Assembly: GCF_000227135.1 (NCBI RefSeq)
Contig: NC_018233.1
Coordinates: 203,958-267,957, forward strand
Origin: Leishmania donovani
Taxonomy: Eukaryota > Euglenozoa > Kinetoplastea > Trypanosomatida > Trypanosomatidae
Length of the DNA stretch: 64,000 nt
Direction of reading: 5' to 3'
The translations under genes and the position numbers were made by a program. The notes under the pieces were generated by a model. It was given only the letters and a program-made list of their open reading frames with translations, had not been told where the DNA came from and did no database searches. This document shows positions 9,055 through 20,200 of this stretch, piece after piece. Numbering within the stretch: position 1 is the stretch's first letter; every line of letters starts with the position of its first letter.

Positions 9055-12000
9055 ATGCAGGAGCAGTATGTGCGCAAGGCGTGTGTGACCATTGCTAGCC
9101 AGATCATCCTTGTGACGGCTGGCGATGGCACCAAGCACACGAATACCAGCACAGGCAACAACAACAACAGCGTGGTGGCAGCGACGCGCGTGGCTACCAC
9201 TCACCCTTCAACGACATCAGCGGAGACCAAGGCCGTCACTGGTCTTGATGATCTGCAACGCGCCTGCGACGCGGTGGTGCGGCACGCCATGACGCTCTAC
9301 CGGCTGTGTCGCCGCCCCGGTGGAAGCACCATCGACATCGTTTCCGTTGGCACGAGCAGCGGTGGCAGCGGCGCCGGGGCGGCGAGTGCGACCGAGGAGG
9401 CCGCGTATTGCGTCTGCGCGGCAGTCATGGCGCTGGAGCCGAATCTGTGGGCGTCTCTGGTGCGACGAGCGCAGCTGCTGCGCCCACGCAAACCGAGCTT
9501 TCTCTTCGTCGCCCCTGTCGCTGTCCCACCGGTCGTGGTGAAGGACGTGGTGCGTTTTTTTGGGCGTAGTCGCCATCTAATGCGCTCCACCGCAGCACCT
9601 ACAGTGCTCGTAGGTGGCATCCCCACTAGGGCAGCAGCAAGCACTGGCGCCGCAACGTCGTCCTTGGCTTGCACAGGGGTGGTAAGGGCACCGGCACCAG
9701 CCGCTTCCGCATCCGCTTCGCCCTTTTCCACCACCACTTCCACCACCAGCACCGCAGCCACCGCTACCGCGACCTTTGGACTGCCGGCCCGGCAGGCGGA
9801 GGCTGTTGCTGCATGTTTCTTCTTCAAGACCATGTCGGCAGCGGAGAGACTGCGACGTAGTGACGTCTTTGAGGTGCACGCTCGGCTACCCGATGCAAGT
9901 CGCGCTGTGGGAGCGTCGGACAAAGCAAATACGCTCACGACGGCAGCAGCACTCGACAGCACTCCGGTGGGCGCGCCCGCCGTGGATGAAAGGGGTGGCG
10001 TCGTCGTTTCGTCTTCTCTGCAAAAACTCACCGGTGCGGTAACGGTTGCCACGGCTACGAGCGCGCAGGAGCTGACTGCAGGCCCGGGGAAAGGAGGGCG
10101 CCGGTCCGGGCTTCGAGCAATGGCACGTGACGCTGCTGCTCCGGGTGACACCGATCGCTCCTTGCACACACGTCCGACACGATCAGCGGCTTCACTGCTG
10201 CCGTCGCACTTGCCTGCTGCATCGATGCTGTTCAACGACGGTTTGGGTGGCTGGGGTGGCCAGCAGGTAGCTGGCAGCACTCGCACGAATCCCTTGCTGC
10301 TCTCGAGTACGCGCAGACCCGGCTGCGTGGACGGCGCTGAGGATGACGCCGGGATCGGTGGCTGGCCAAGCGGGATCAGCAGTGAGAGCAGCTCGCAGAG
10401 TCGGGGCTCGAGCCCAGGCGACGGCGACATCGGCACGGGAAAGGCCCAGGGTCGCCATCCGTTGGCCGTCAAGGGCGATTCTGCACACGACCGGCAAGCG
10501 GCCGACACCGCTGCCGTGCTTACGCGACTGTACGCGTTGGCACTATCGGCAGAGGACCCAGCCGCTGATGTGCCTCTGAATGCCGAGGCCGCCACACAGC
10601 AGCAGCAGCAGAACAGTTGTGGCAGCGACCAACATCGGGTCGGCGATGCGGCCGCCTTGTCAATCGGCACTCACACCCTCTTCTCAGCCGCTGTTCCCCC
10701 AGCCATGCTCTCATCGGGCAGCGGGCTGAATCTTGTCGCACTCGGCGCCTCCGTCACGTACGCATGTGATGCGCTGCACTGGGGTCGACTCCAGATGATG
10801 GTGCGGTACCCGCTGCTGTTTCGGGCCATTCCAGCTCCTGCCGAGACGAGCACCACTATCGCGCTCGCAGGCGGTGGTGAGGCACTCACGGTGGAAGCGA
10901 TGGCACGCATGAGTGGCACCTTAGGTATGGCTCGCACCGCCGCCACCGTTTTCTCGCCGGCTTCAGAAACGCCGCCTGACTCGACTGCAGGCAACTGCGA
11001 CGCGACGCCTCCCTCCTCTGCTTCTCTTCTCGCCTACATGTCGTCTCTGTATGGTGCTGCCGGCTCCATCTTCAGCCCGGCGCGTCTGCGCACGTCATCA
11101 CCGCCGCTGCTCCTCCCTCCTTCACCGAGCCTCGTCACGGATGGCTTCTTGTTTACTCGGCTGCTGATCTGCAGTGCGTGGCTTCTCGTCTACGCTGACG
11201 GTCTCTTTGGCAGCGACGACAGCGTAGCGAGTGTGGAACCGACCCAGTCTGTCACTAGCGGCAGAGGCCGCGGTGGCGGCGCCTGGCCACGAGTACGCCC
11301 CACCCCAGCCGTGCAGGCCATCGTCGCCTACTGCGTTGCAGTCGTCCGCGAGGCTCGTGAGATGAGCGCTGGCGTTACCGCCGCTGCCCGCTCAGGTCAC
11401 GGCAGCCTCAACGGCACTGTTTGCTGCCCCGTGTGCGATGACCTGGTCAAGGAGAAGCAGCCGGTGCTGTGGTGGTCAACGCTGTGTGATGACCGCGCTT
11501 CATGGCGAGCGCAAGTTCGCTCTGTGCTGGAGAACAGCAGCACCGACGGCGATGAGGCGGAGATTGCGGCGGCTCTGACAGATCATCTCGCCTGCGAAGG
11601 ACGTGGCCGCCGATATGCGACACCGTTGCTGAGTGGCTCTGAAGGGGCGCCGTGCCGAGTAACCGCGCTGCAGCAGCGCTGGGGGGCGTACATAATGCGG
11701 GCCGATACTTCGGCGACCGATTACCGCTCCGCCGCCGCCACTTCTGTCACACGCAGTGGCGCCGAGGATACATCCGTTAGGGTTGACGCTGTGGAGGCTG
11801 ATGCGGACTTGCAAACGGGCGGCGCCGCCGCTGACGCCCGTGGCACAGCTGGTGACAGCGCGAAAGAGGCGGCAGCGTCAGCGGAGGCGCTGTGGACGGC
11901 GCTCACGCAGCGCATCGCAGCCGCCACGGACTTCTGTGTCTTTCTCTCGGCGCACCCGACCGAGTCCGCCGCCTCTGATTCTCCTGCGGCAGCATCAGTG

Positions 12001-13389
12001 ACCAGTGGCCGCCCGAAGCGTCCTCGAGCCGAGTACGACAAGGACGCGGCATCCCGAACACTTCTCCGCCATCGGAGGCAGGATAGGCACCACCGTGGTG
12101 AGCGCGCAGTCGGCTCTGACGACAGCGACGACAGTGAGTGGGGCGATGAAAACGGTACTCGCGCCGACAAAGCCTCGCGTGCCGGCGTCGCGCTGCGGGG
12201 GAGCCGACACGCTGTCGAGGAGGCCGAGGAGTGGAGCCGGCTGCTGTGCCGGTGCGGCTGGGCGAACGCGGCCCCACCGTCTGGCGCGACCTCCCTGCGC
12301 GTGTACGAGGAGTGGGCATCGTCATTGTTCTTGCCGTCTGCCATCCCGACACCTCAGCAAGCGGCCACGCTGCGTCGCCGACTTTCGCGCTACAGCCTCG
12401 AGGAAGTTGTGCGTAAGCTAGTGCTTGGCCGTGGAGGCAGCTGGGATCGCTATGCGCGGCTACTGTTTGGCGACGACGTGCGCACCGATTCCACCGCATC
12501 ACCGTTCTGTCCACCACCAGCCATGGAAGTAGGTGCTGCTGAAACGAACGACGCTCCTGCGCAGCCGATGGCACAATCACCAGCGTCACATTCCAGTCCG
12601 CGGCCAAGGGCGCCGTCTCTCTCGCTATTAGAAGAGGCAGTGCCAGACACGGAAGGCGTGCACGTACCACACATGCATGTGAACCCGCGTGCTACGCAGA
12701 TATCGCCTCCCCCGCGGCAGCTGATAGCCGCAGCGCAATCAACTCCGCACTGTTCTTCAGGCCTCGCGCTATCCCCACCGTTGCCCTCCGACGCAGCCCC
12801 TGCCAACGCGGACGCCGACGCGAACCACGCCGTTGCTGCGGAGCGGTGGGCAGCAACGCCAGTCGGTAAGGGAAAGGTGCCGTCCATCCCGCTGCTCGTC
12901 TCGCCGCTGACGCGGCAGCACCAGATGAGGGCTGTTTTGGGTGCTGCTGCAGCATCACCACCACGGCTGCCGTCGCCGGCAGATGCGGTTGATCGCGCGA
13001 CAAGCGTGGTGCCCGAGTGCGTTTCCGATGCCGACGCGGCACCTGCGCGGCGGACGGATGCATCGGCGAGAACGTCTCTCTCTGTGCCTCTAGAGCAGCT
13101 TCGTGCTCAGCAGGCTGCTTTGTACGACTTGCTGCGCTTCCGGCCACGCCTGCCGCCGTTGCGAGAGGAGGACGCCGTGCTGGAGTGCGCCTCGTGCTTC
13201 TCGCTCTTCCACCAGGAGTGCATTGCGCCGGTGCAGCGGAACTTTATGGGGCAGACATTCCTCTGCCACACATGCCGATTGCGATGGGCGCGGCCCTACG
13301 TGGCAGGATGTGGGCTCGCGCACCAAGCACCAGAGCAACACCACGACCCTGAGGTGGCAGGTGGCCGCTGTGCAGCTGATCGGCCTTGA
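9055..13389 (+). CDS. hypothetical protein, 1444 aa, with C-terminal half PHD finger
   Basis: I do not recognise this protein as a whole. The start is the first ATG after the predicted acceptor at 8828-8829. The N-terminal 200 residues contain ordered-looking segments (QRACDAVVRHAMTLYRLC; PNLWASLVRRAQLL). The middle is Ala/Ser/Thr low complexity. Several Cys-rich patches occur: CCPVCDDLV in the middle, LCRCGW near residue 1065, and a C-terminal cluster C1378-x2-C1381-x4-H1386-x2-C1389-x14-C1404-x2-C1407. That cluster matches the second half of the C4HC3 PHD finger. The first CxxC, expected 9-21 residues earlier, is absent. Segments such as SLEEVVRKLVLGRGGSWDRY look helical. An acidic/basic stretch around residues 1000-1045 (RRQDRHHRGERAVGSDDSDD) could be a nuclear localisation region. 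A chromatin-associated role is an inference from the PHD remnant only. Confidence 0.83.
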   Translation: MQEQYVRKACVTIASQIILVTAGDGTKHTNTSTGNNNNSVVAATRVATTHPSTTSAETKAVTGLDDLQRACDAVVRHAMTLYRLCRRPGGSTIDIVSVGTSSGGSGAGAASATEEAAYCVCAAVMALEPNLWASLVRRAQLLRPRKPSFLFVAPVAVPPVVVKDVVRFFGRSRHLMRSTAAPTVLVGGIPTRAAASTGAATSSLACTGVVRAPAPAASASASPFSTTTSTTSTAATATATFGLPARQAEAVAACFFFKTMSAAERLRRSDVFEVHARLPDASRAVGASDKANTLTTAAALDSTPVGAPAVDERGGVVVSSSLQKLTGAVTVATATSAQELTAGPGKGGRRSGLRAMARDAAAPGDTDRSLHTRPTRSAASLLPSHLPAASMLFNDGLGGWGGQQVAGSTRTNPLLLSSTRRPGCVDGAEDDAGIGGWPSGISSESSSQSRGSSPGDGDIGTGKAQGRHPLAVKGDSAHDRQAADTAAVLTRLYALALSAEDPAADVPLNAEAATQQQQQNSCGSDQHRVGDAAALSIGTHTLFSAAVPPAMLSSGSGLNLVALGASVTYACDALHWGRLQMMVRYPLLFRAIPAPAETSTTIALAGGGEALTVEAMARMSGTLGMARTAATVFSPASETPPDSTAGNCDATPPSSASLLAYMSSLYGAAGSIFSPARLRTSSPPLLLPPSPSLVTDGFLFTRLLICSAWLLVYADGLFGSDDSVASVEPTQSVTSGRGRGGGAWPRVRPTPAVQAIVAYCVAVVREAREMSAGVTAAARSGHGSLNGTVCCPVCDDLVKEKQPVLWWSTLCDDRASWRAQVRSVLENSSTDGDEAEIAAALTDHLACEGRGRRYATPLLSGSEGAPCRVTALQQRWGAYIMRADTSATDYRSAAATSVTRSGAEDTSVRVDAVEADADLQTGGAAADARGTAGDSAKEAAASAEALWTALTQRIAAATDFCVFLSAHPTESAASDSPAAASVTSGRPKRPRAEYDKDAASRTLLRHRRQDRHHRGERAVGSDDSDDSEWGDENGTRADKASRAGVALRGSRHAVEEAEEWSRLLCRCGWANAAPPSGATSLRVYEEWASSLFLPSAIPTPQQAATLRRRLSRYSLEEVVRKLVLGRGGSWDRYARLLFGDDVRTDSTASPFCPPPAMEVGAAETNDAPAQPMAQSPASHSSPRPRAPSLSLLEEAVPDTEGVHVPHMHVNPRATQISPPPRQLIAAAQSTPHCSSGLALSPPLPSDAAPANADADANHAVAAERWAATPVGKGKVPSIPLLVSPLTRQHQMRAVLGAAAASPPRLPSPADAVDRATSVVPECVSDADAAPARRTDASARTSLSVPLEQLRAQQAALYDLLRFRPRLPPLREEDAVLECASCFSLFHQECIAPVQRNFMGQTFLCHTCRLRWARPYVAGCGLAHQAPEQHHDPEVAGGRCAADRP

Positions 13390-13514
13390 AGCCTCGGTGA
13401 GGAGGGAGGCACCGCTCGCGATGCTTCGTGAAGCGACGTGCTTCACTAGGAGTTGTTCTGCAGCGCAGAGGTGCATCTGCTGTGCCTCACTTGCCTTTTC
13501 ACACACGCACACGC

Positions 13515-13550
<36 letters not shown>
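13515..13550. repeat. compound (AT)n(GT)n microsatellite
   Basis: About nine AT units are directly followed by nine GT units. Confidence 0.9.
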
Positions 13551-13551
<1 letters not shown>

Positions 13552-14188
13552 CGTGTGCCTGAGTGTGTTGTGCGCCAGCCAGATGACAGCCGCCACTGCT
13601 TCATGGACAGCTGCTCGGTGATACATTCTGAGCGGAGCTGCTTCCCTCCATTGTATTAGTCCAGCTACCCCTTCCCGTCGGCTTCTCTTCATGTGCTGCT
13701 GCTTGCCGACGGTTGTGTGCGCGCCGCGTACGACTCTGTGTGCTGCATCTTGGCGCCCGCGCACGCACACAGCGCAGCTCTGCTGCTTTGCTTCGCGGGC
13801 CCTCCCGGTTTCCCACTGCTGCAGTCCGGGCCATCACCGTTCTGCCCGATTTCTCCGGCTCTCTCGCACCGTTTCTTGCCATTTTGGACCCGTGTATGTG
13901 TCCGCGCATGTGCTTGGTGGCGCGCCTAGTTCCGATGGGCACTCCACACAGCTGCACCCTCCGTCACGCACACTATCTGCCATACATGCGCGTCCCTGTG
14001 GATTAGTATCATTATTCACCGACGCACTGCTAGCAGCCGGCATCCGGCCTACACGCACACACAGACATGCTCGGACCTTCGCCACGCGCGCATTGCGGCT
14101 CACTGCTGTTCTAGACGCCCCGAATACATCTCGCACGACACACACACACACACACGCGCGCAGACGTTGACTGCTCTCGGCTTACACT

Positions 14189-14233
14189 GCTCTCCCTTCT
14201 CCACTTCCCGACTCCTCTGTTATCACCTCGCAG
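14189..14233 (+). promoter_or_regulatory. polypyrimidine tract and trans-splice acceptor for carbonic anhydrase
   Basis: The CTCTCCCTTCTCC tract ends in CTCGCAG with AG at 14232-14233. No ATG lies between this and 14378. A second weaker tract and AG near 14297 is an alternative. Confidence 0.65.
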
Positions 14234-14377
14234 GTGCTGCTGCTTTCCTGTGCCTGTTTCCTCTCCGTCTGGCCGTCAACACTCTCGTTTCGTGTGGGGG
14301 AGCATCACCTTCCTTTCGGTCTGCCGCGACGCGACTGCACACGCTTTATACGAACACCCGCACGAACTCTTGAGCAC

Positions 14378-15538
14378 ATGCTCGCTAAGCCTCTCGGCTT
14401 GGGTTCCGGGGGCGCGCTGCGTCGCACTGCCGGCGCCGCGGCTGGGGTCGTTTCGATGCTCCCATCGGCGGCGGCTGTCGTCGAGTCGCGTCGCACGCAC
14501 TCCAAGGTGACGCATCCACCGTATCCTTCTCCCCACCAGAACGATCGTGCACGCCAAGCTTCCGCAGGGCTGTCGCCGAGCAGCGACCTCTTTGCTGCGT
14601 CACCCTGCAGCGCACCCATGTCGCTGTGCAGCTGCGGCTGCCCGCACCCCACGAAGCCGACGCTTGACGTGCCTTCCATGTACTTCTCCACCACACCGGA
14701 GTTGCTGTGCAACCGCAACATGTCGGAACCCTCGGCGAATGCGACTCTCACGAAGGAAAAGCTTGCTAGCCTCGTTGGCGGCCGCCTTGTTCAGTCTGTG
14801 CAGCGTGAGCAGCCGCCGCGCGGTAGCGGTATCCAGCCGCTGCTGGACTTCAACAAGCACTGGGCCGGCGAGATCGTGCAGCTGAACCCGGACTACTTTG
14901 TGGAGCTTGCGAAGCAGCAGAAGCCGCAGTACCTGTGGATCGGCTGCAGTGACAGCCGCGTGCCCGCCAACGAAATCGTCGGTCTCTACCCCGGCGACAT
15001 CTTTGTTCACCGTAACATCGCGAACATCGTCTGCAACAGCGACCTCAACGCGCTCGCTGTTATCCAGTACGCAATCGACTGCCTGAAGGTGGAACACGTG
15101 ATTGTATCGGGGCATTACAAGTGCGGTGGCGTGACAGCCGCCCTGCACGAGGACCGCGTGGGTCTTGCTGATCACTGGATCCTGCACGTGTCGGCAGTGA
15201 AGAAGCGCCACTGGCGGCGCATGCTCACTGAGCTTCCCACGCGCAACCACCTCGACGCCCTGTGCGAGCTGAATGTCCTGGCGCAGATGGAGCACGTTGT
15301 GGAGACGCACCTGATCCAGCGTGTATGGTCAAGGCAGAACGAAGAGGATGCCGCGGCGAAGCGCGAGAACCGCCCGTCGCAGAACAAGCCCGAGAACGAG
15401 GTGGAGATTCATGGCTGGGTATACGGGCTGGAGGATGGCTTGATTCGGCCGCTTCTGACGCTGAACCGCCGGTCAAACGCGGAGAAGGAGCTGCACAACG
15501 CCGCTGATGCACTCTTCTGGCGCTACGGGCAGCTGTAG
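14378..15538 (+). CDS. beta-carbonic anhydrase, probably mitochondrial
   Basis: The enzyme interconverts CO2 and bicarbonate with a zinc ion. The beta-class signature is clear: Cys190 with Asp192 and Arg194 in WIGCSDSRVP, then His246 and Cys249 in SGHYKCGG. Cys190, His246 and Cys249 are the three protein zinc ligands, and Asp192-Arg194 is the catalytic dyad. GDIFVHRNIAN is the usual conserved loop. The 386-aa protein has about 150 residues before the catalytic domain, more than a typical beta enzyme of 200-230. The first 40 residues (MLAKPLGLGSGGALRRTAGA) have basic and no acidic residues until Glu36, like a mitochondrial presequence. In-frame Met codons at residues 81, 101 and 115 could give shorter forms. 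Mammals lack beta-class enzymes, which is why this family has been studied as an inhibitor target. Confidence 0.94.
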   Translation: MLAKPLGLGSGGALRRTAGAAAGVVSMLPSAAAVVESRRTHSKVTHPPYPSPHQNDRARQASAGLSPSSDLFAASPCSAPMSLCSCGCPHPTKPTLDVPSMYFSTTPELLCNRNMSEPSANATLTKEKLASLVGGRLVQSVQREQPPRGSGIQPLLDFNKHWAGEIVQLNPDYFVELAKQQKPQYLWIGCSDSRVPANEIVGLYPGDIFVHRNIANIVCNSDLNALAVIQYAIDCLKVEHVIVSGHYKCGGVTAALHEDRVGLADHWILHVSAVKKRHWRRMLTELPTRNHLDALCELNVLAQMEHVVETHLIQRVWSRQNEEDAAAKRENRPSQNKPENEVEIHGWVYGLEDGLIRPLLTLNRRSNAEKELHNAADALFWRYGQL

Positions 15539-16241
15539 TTGCTCCTTTCCTCCTCTGCGCGTTCGCCTGCCGGCTGCTACGTGACGTGCGATACATGCAG
15601 ATGGAGAGGCAGGAGGAGGGGGCCGAGGATTGTCCTTGGGGAAGGGGTGATCATGGATGGATGAAGTGGCGAGCTTGCGCGGGGGCAAGGGGGCGCTGAA
15701 GGGCAGAGGAAGGCCGCGGAGTCGAAGGTTGCAGCGGTGCTGCACGTAAACGTACAACAGGCTCTCTCTCTTTCCGTTGGCACCGTGCATGTGCACCAAA
15801 CGCTTACTCGGCGTGGCCCGTTCCCCTCGACGCGCTCGCACAACTCGCCTCTCTGCCTTCGCTTCTTTTTACTTTCGCCCCTGCCCCCTTCGCATGCCCT
15901 CTTGCTGTGCGCCTTTCATGAGCCCACCACCTCTGTGGGTGCCTCATCACCTTCCCCTCACCCCTCGGTTGGCGCTCTCTGGCCCTCTAGCATCTCTGAG
16001 TGCCTGCACGTATGCTTGCGTGCACGTTCTTGCCCACCCTCTATGGAGCAGCTGACGCCCTCATTTTCGCTGAGGAAGATGATTATCATCTCTGGAAGAC
16101 GAGGACACAGCCACTGCCAAGGCATGCGCGCGTGTGCGCGGGGGCTTGAGCACAGGGAGGAGGTATGAAGGGTTGAGTGGGGGCAGCTGCGCGAAGCGAC
16201 GGCCTCTTCTTTCTCGCTCAGCTACCTCTCCCCTTCCCCTT

Positions 16242-16747
16242 CCTATGCCTGCCGAATGCCGAACTTGCCTCTGGTGTGTGACAGGGTCAGGTGTCTGTGA
16301 CGTAGGCGGAGGTCCGCGCGATGCATCGCTGCTGATGTCGGCGGTGAGGGCCTGGATGGCGTTGCGTCGGGGCGACCTGCGACCGTGCACACGCCTGCAC
16401 ACCGTCTATGTGATGGGCGAAGTGCCAGCGTGGCTCGAACGCACCCCGCACGGCCCTCACACTGACCACTGGTGGGGGGCAGCCTGAGCGCCACGCCGAG
16501 GGGGATGCACCAGGGGTGGCGACCGGCACAATGGGGGAGCGGCTGCGAGGCGACCTGCTCAGCGGGCATGTGGGCTGGGCTCGAGGCAGAGGCGGTGCTG
16601 AGACGACTGGGTCGGCGCATTGCTGCCGTGCGCGCGTGCGCCCAGGGCTGCTTGGCACCAGGCGGATGGGGCACCTGTGGCAGGGGTCTGTGGTGGTGCG
16701 CGGTGGGCGGAGCGGCATGGCGTGACGTTCGAGCTCGCGTTGCATGG
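16242..16747 (+). mobile_element. SIDER2-like degenerate retroposon, copy 1
   Basis: About 500 bases are repeated at 44941-45571 with essentially complete identity. One difference is seen over 496 bases, T16266 against C44965. Flanks are unrelated on both sides except for a shared pyrimidine stretch at the 5' edge. Size, position in a 3' UTR and dispersion fit the short interspersed degenerate retroposons of Leishmania, known from the literature to lower mRNA stability or translation. The SIDER2 assignment is inference from context and memory; the repeat itself is directly seen. The right edge is uncertain, because similarity decays between 16738 and about 16750. Confidence 0.7.
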
Positions 16748-17089
16748 CGGAGAGTGAGCATGCTGGAGGGAACGTGTATGTCGCTCTCTGGCAGGCAATG
16801 GGCACATCGTCTCAGCACTCCTCCCCATACTTCCCTGTTGGTGTCTCTCATTCTCTTCAGAATTGTGTTGCCTTCTCCAACTCACGCACCCACACACGGG
16901 CATAAGAATAAAATCAGAGAGGACAACCAGCAAACGAGGAAGGCTCTATTTTGCCGTCGTGCAAATTTCCCCCCTTCCATCCCCCCGCTCCGCTGTCGTC
17001 CTTCTCGTTATCACCATCGCCGCCATCATCCGCATCATCCGCGGCGGTTCTCCACCTTCTCCCTCATCTCCTCACATTTCTGTGCTGAT

Positions 17090-17124
17090 GCCCCCTTTCG
17101 TTCTCTGTTCTTCCGTTTGGCGAG
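17090..17124 (+). promoter_or_regulatory. polypyrimidine tract and trans-splice acceptor
   Basis: The CCCCCTTTCGTTCTCTGTTC tract has its AG at 17123-17124. The interval to 17263 contains no ATG. Further AGs near 17162 and 17250 are possible alternates. Confidence 0.55.
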
Positions 17125-17262
17125 TTCGTGGCGCCCTTCCGACGAGGGTTCTGTCGATTGGCAGCCCTTCCCCTCGCCCTCACACACACACGCGCACGCA
17201 TCCATCTTCGCCCGCATCGCTCACATATACACACACACACACGCACACCAGAGAGCTTTTCA

Positions 17263-20200
17263 ATGAAGGGCATCGGCCGCCAGTCTTTCCTCGTCGTGTT
17301 TGACTTTGACCACACCATTGTCGACTGCAATACGGATGAGGTCATCCCAGCGGCGCTGGGCCGCCGCGACATGCAGCGGCGCATGATGTTGGAGAAGAAT
17401 CGAATGCAGTGGACGAAGCTGATGGACACCATCATCGCGCCCTTCCACAAGGAGGAGCTGAGGAAGGCGGCGCAGGACAGTGTTACCATCGACCCGAAGA
17501 TGCCCGAAGTCTTTCAGTATCTGAGAGATGCACAGAAGCAGTACGTCGTCGCGGCGCCTGGGCCGGCGCCACCTGGCGATGCGCGTGCGGCGACAGTGCA
17601 GGACAACATGCCGGGTTTTATAGAGATGAACATTGCCAGTGACTCGAACCTTCTGTTCATTGATGCGGCGCTCGATGCGCGCCTCCCGGGTGTGAAGGAG
17701 TGCATGTCGCAGATTCACAGCAACCCGTACTACGACCTGACAGCGCCTGGCGTGTCTCAGAGTGCCGGCTTGGACGTTTGCTATGGCGCAGACCGGCCGG
17801 CCGGCAGCCTCAACGTGAACGACGAGGCGGACCGTAATGCAATGCACAACCCGGGCATGACGCGCAAGTCGCGCGTGTGCTGGTACGAGCCGCACGGCCA
17901 CCAGTGTCAGTGCTGCCTCGCCGGCGGAAAGCCGAACATGTGCAAGTCCATTATCATCGAACGTCTACTGCAGACAACGTCGCTCATCGATCCAACTGTC
18001 ATCTTCATCGGCGATGGCGCGAACGACTACTGCCCCGTGCTGAACGTGCTGCGGCCGCGTGACTACATGTTCGCCCGCCGCGACTTTCCGATCCACCACA
18101 TCCTCGCCGGTGCGCCGCATCCGGCATCCAGCAAGAACGGCGTCGCCGGCGACGTTGGCGGGTGCTGCCATATTGGCCTGTGGAGGAACGCTGCGGAGCT
18201 GCGAGAGCTCTTCCAGCTTGCCATGGAGCACCCTGGCGCACGACTCCCGACGCTCGTGCGGTTCCGCGATGCGGCTGCAAAGGAGTTCCGCTCCGTCACG
18301 ATGGTAAAACGCATACCTTCCGTGCTGAGGCGTACCTTGGAGGAGCTGCGCAACGCGTCCGCGGCGTCCGAGAAGGGACGCCAGCGTGCCATTGAGCTCA
18401 TGCGCGCTGTAGAGGCGAACGGCATGGTGCCGCCGCTGCCGGGTCAGGCGTGCGTGCCGGCGTGGCTGCGCAACTACGCATACGTCTCTGAATACGACAA
18501 CGTCAACGCCACTGATGTGGCACGGCGAGTGAGCCCGCCGGCGGCAAAGGGCAAGGAGCATCTTATTGTGCCGCGCTGGGGTCAGTTGCCGTGGCTGCAT
18601 GGGGAGATCTACTTTTACCATGTGCTGTGGCAGTGCTTAATGATGCAGGACGTGGCCGAGGGGGCAGCGGAAGAGGATGTGACAGCCGCCGCGGGGACGG
18701 CGGCCACCTTCAACGTTGTCACTCAGCACGCCTTGCACAACCCGCTGTTCTCGCAGGAGTGCCGCGTTACGTCGACGCCGGGATTGGTCAGCCCGCCGGC
18801 GATCGCGATGCAGAGCGCACGGAACGTGGCGCCGCTGGTGTGCCGGCCTGCCTCGATCGCCGAGAGTGTCGTGGTACGACGCGTGCAGCCCGGCAGCGAT
18901 CGCCCCGCTAGGCAGGTGCCATACGCGGAGATGGTGCGGCAGCCGAGCGGCTGCGTCATCCCTCCAGCCGCAACGTTCTTCTCCCAATATCGCGACATCT
19001 TTGCCCACGAGAAGCACGATGTCTTGATGGACTTCTTGAAAGTACGCGTGGTGCCGATGCTGGCGTGCCAACCATGGGGCGCCGATCGCGACTACGGCGG
19101 CATCTTGCTGCGGTGGATGCTCTGGGGCAACGGCATCGACCTCTCTATGTTCACGCTCGATCAGCTGGCCGACTCGCATGGCAAGGCAGCGGGCGGCGAG
19201 GACAAGTCACACGCAGGCGATGTGGCGGCGCTGCGGGAGGCCGAGAAGGCTGCGTCCCTGGCGCAGGATGCGAACCTGGTTGGTAACGAGGTGGCCAAGG
19301 TGGAGGCCTACCTGCAGCGGCTGCTGGACCCTGGCGACGCATGCAACGGTACTCGTCAGGTGGACGTCGTCATGGACAACGTTGGCGTGGAGTGCATCTC
19401 CGACCTGTGCTTTGGTTTGTGGTACGTGAACCAGGCGGCCAAGCTCGGCGCTGCCGCTGCTGCCGGCAACGCGCGTGTCGTGTTTCACGTCAAGCCAATG
19501 CCGTACTACGTCTCCGACGTGACGCCGCGCGACTTCGACCTCACACTCGCCGCTTTGGAGGATTCCTACACAAGCGAGGCCTTCGAGCCGGATGCGGCGA
19601 GGCGGATGACGCTGAAAGCCGTGCTGGAGCCGTTCATTGCGCAGGTGCGGGACTGCTTCGCGCGTGGCGCCTTCGCTGTCGACGCCGACACCGTGTGGAC
19701 GCAGCCGTCCGAGTACCGAGACCTGCCGCCGCGTGTGATAAACCTGTACTTCTTTACCCAGTGCGTGTCGGCACCGACTTCTGCTCGTGATGCTGCCACG
19801 ACGATGGCGGTGTCGGGTGTGGCTGCGGCGCTGGCCGACACGGCCTGCCCTGCCTCCTCGGCGGCCGGGCTCTACCGCATGAACAAGGCGCACGTCCAGG
19901 CCCGCAGCGGGTTGGTGCTCTTCAAGGGCGACCTTAACTACCGCCGCCTGGTTGGCGACCGCTACTGGGACCGCACCGACTTTTTGGCGACGCTGGCGAA
20001 GGAGGAGAGGCCTGACCTGCGCAAGGCGCCAGAGAGCTACAGCGCACTGGAGCAGTCCATCGTGGCGGAGTTGACGCAGGACACGCCGGCAACCGCGCTG
20101 ATGGACGCACCGACCTTCGCCGAGGTGATGTCGGCATATTGGCCAACGCAGGTCGTTCCAGTGTGCTCGATCCGTACGATTAAGAGCGAGTGCTGTGTTG

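Larger units (their letters stand above)
13390..14377. other. intergenic region
   Basis: This 3' flank has an (AT)n(GT)n microsatellite at 13515-13550 and CA repeats near 14140-14155. The carbonic anhydrase pyrimidine tract, acceptor and roughly 144-base 5' UTR follow. No gene is supported. Confidence 0.7.
15539..17262. other. intergenic region: carbonic anhydrase 3' UTR with retroposon
   Basis: The region contains the SIDER2-like element at 16242-16747, flanked by pyrimidine-rich DNA, then the splice signals for the next gene. No protein-coding gene is supported; the ORFs crossing the repeat are by-products of its GC-rich sequence. Confidence 0.75.

Noticed and set aside
9297..10670. 457-codon open frame on the minus strand
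   Set aside because: It is antisense to the 1444-aa gene. Its composition reflects the GC-rich third positions of the sense gene, and all neighbours are on the + strand.
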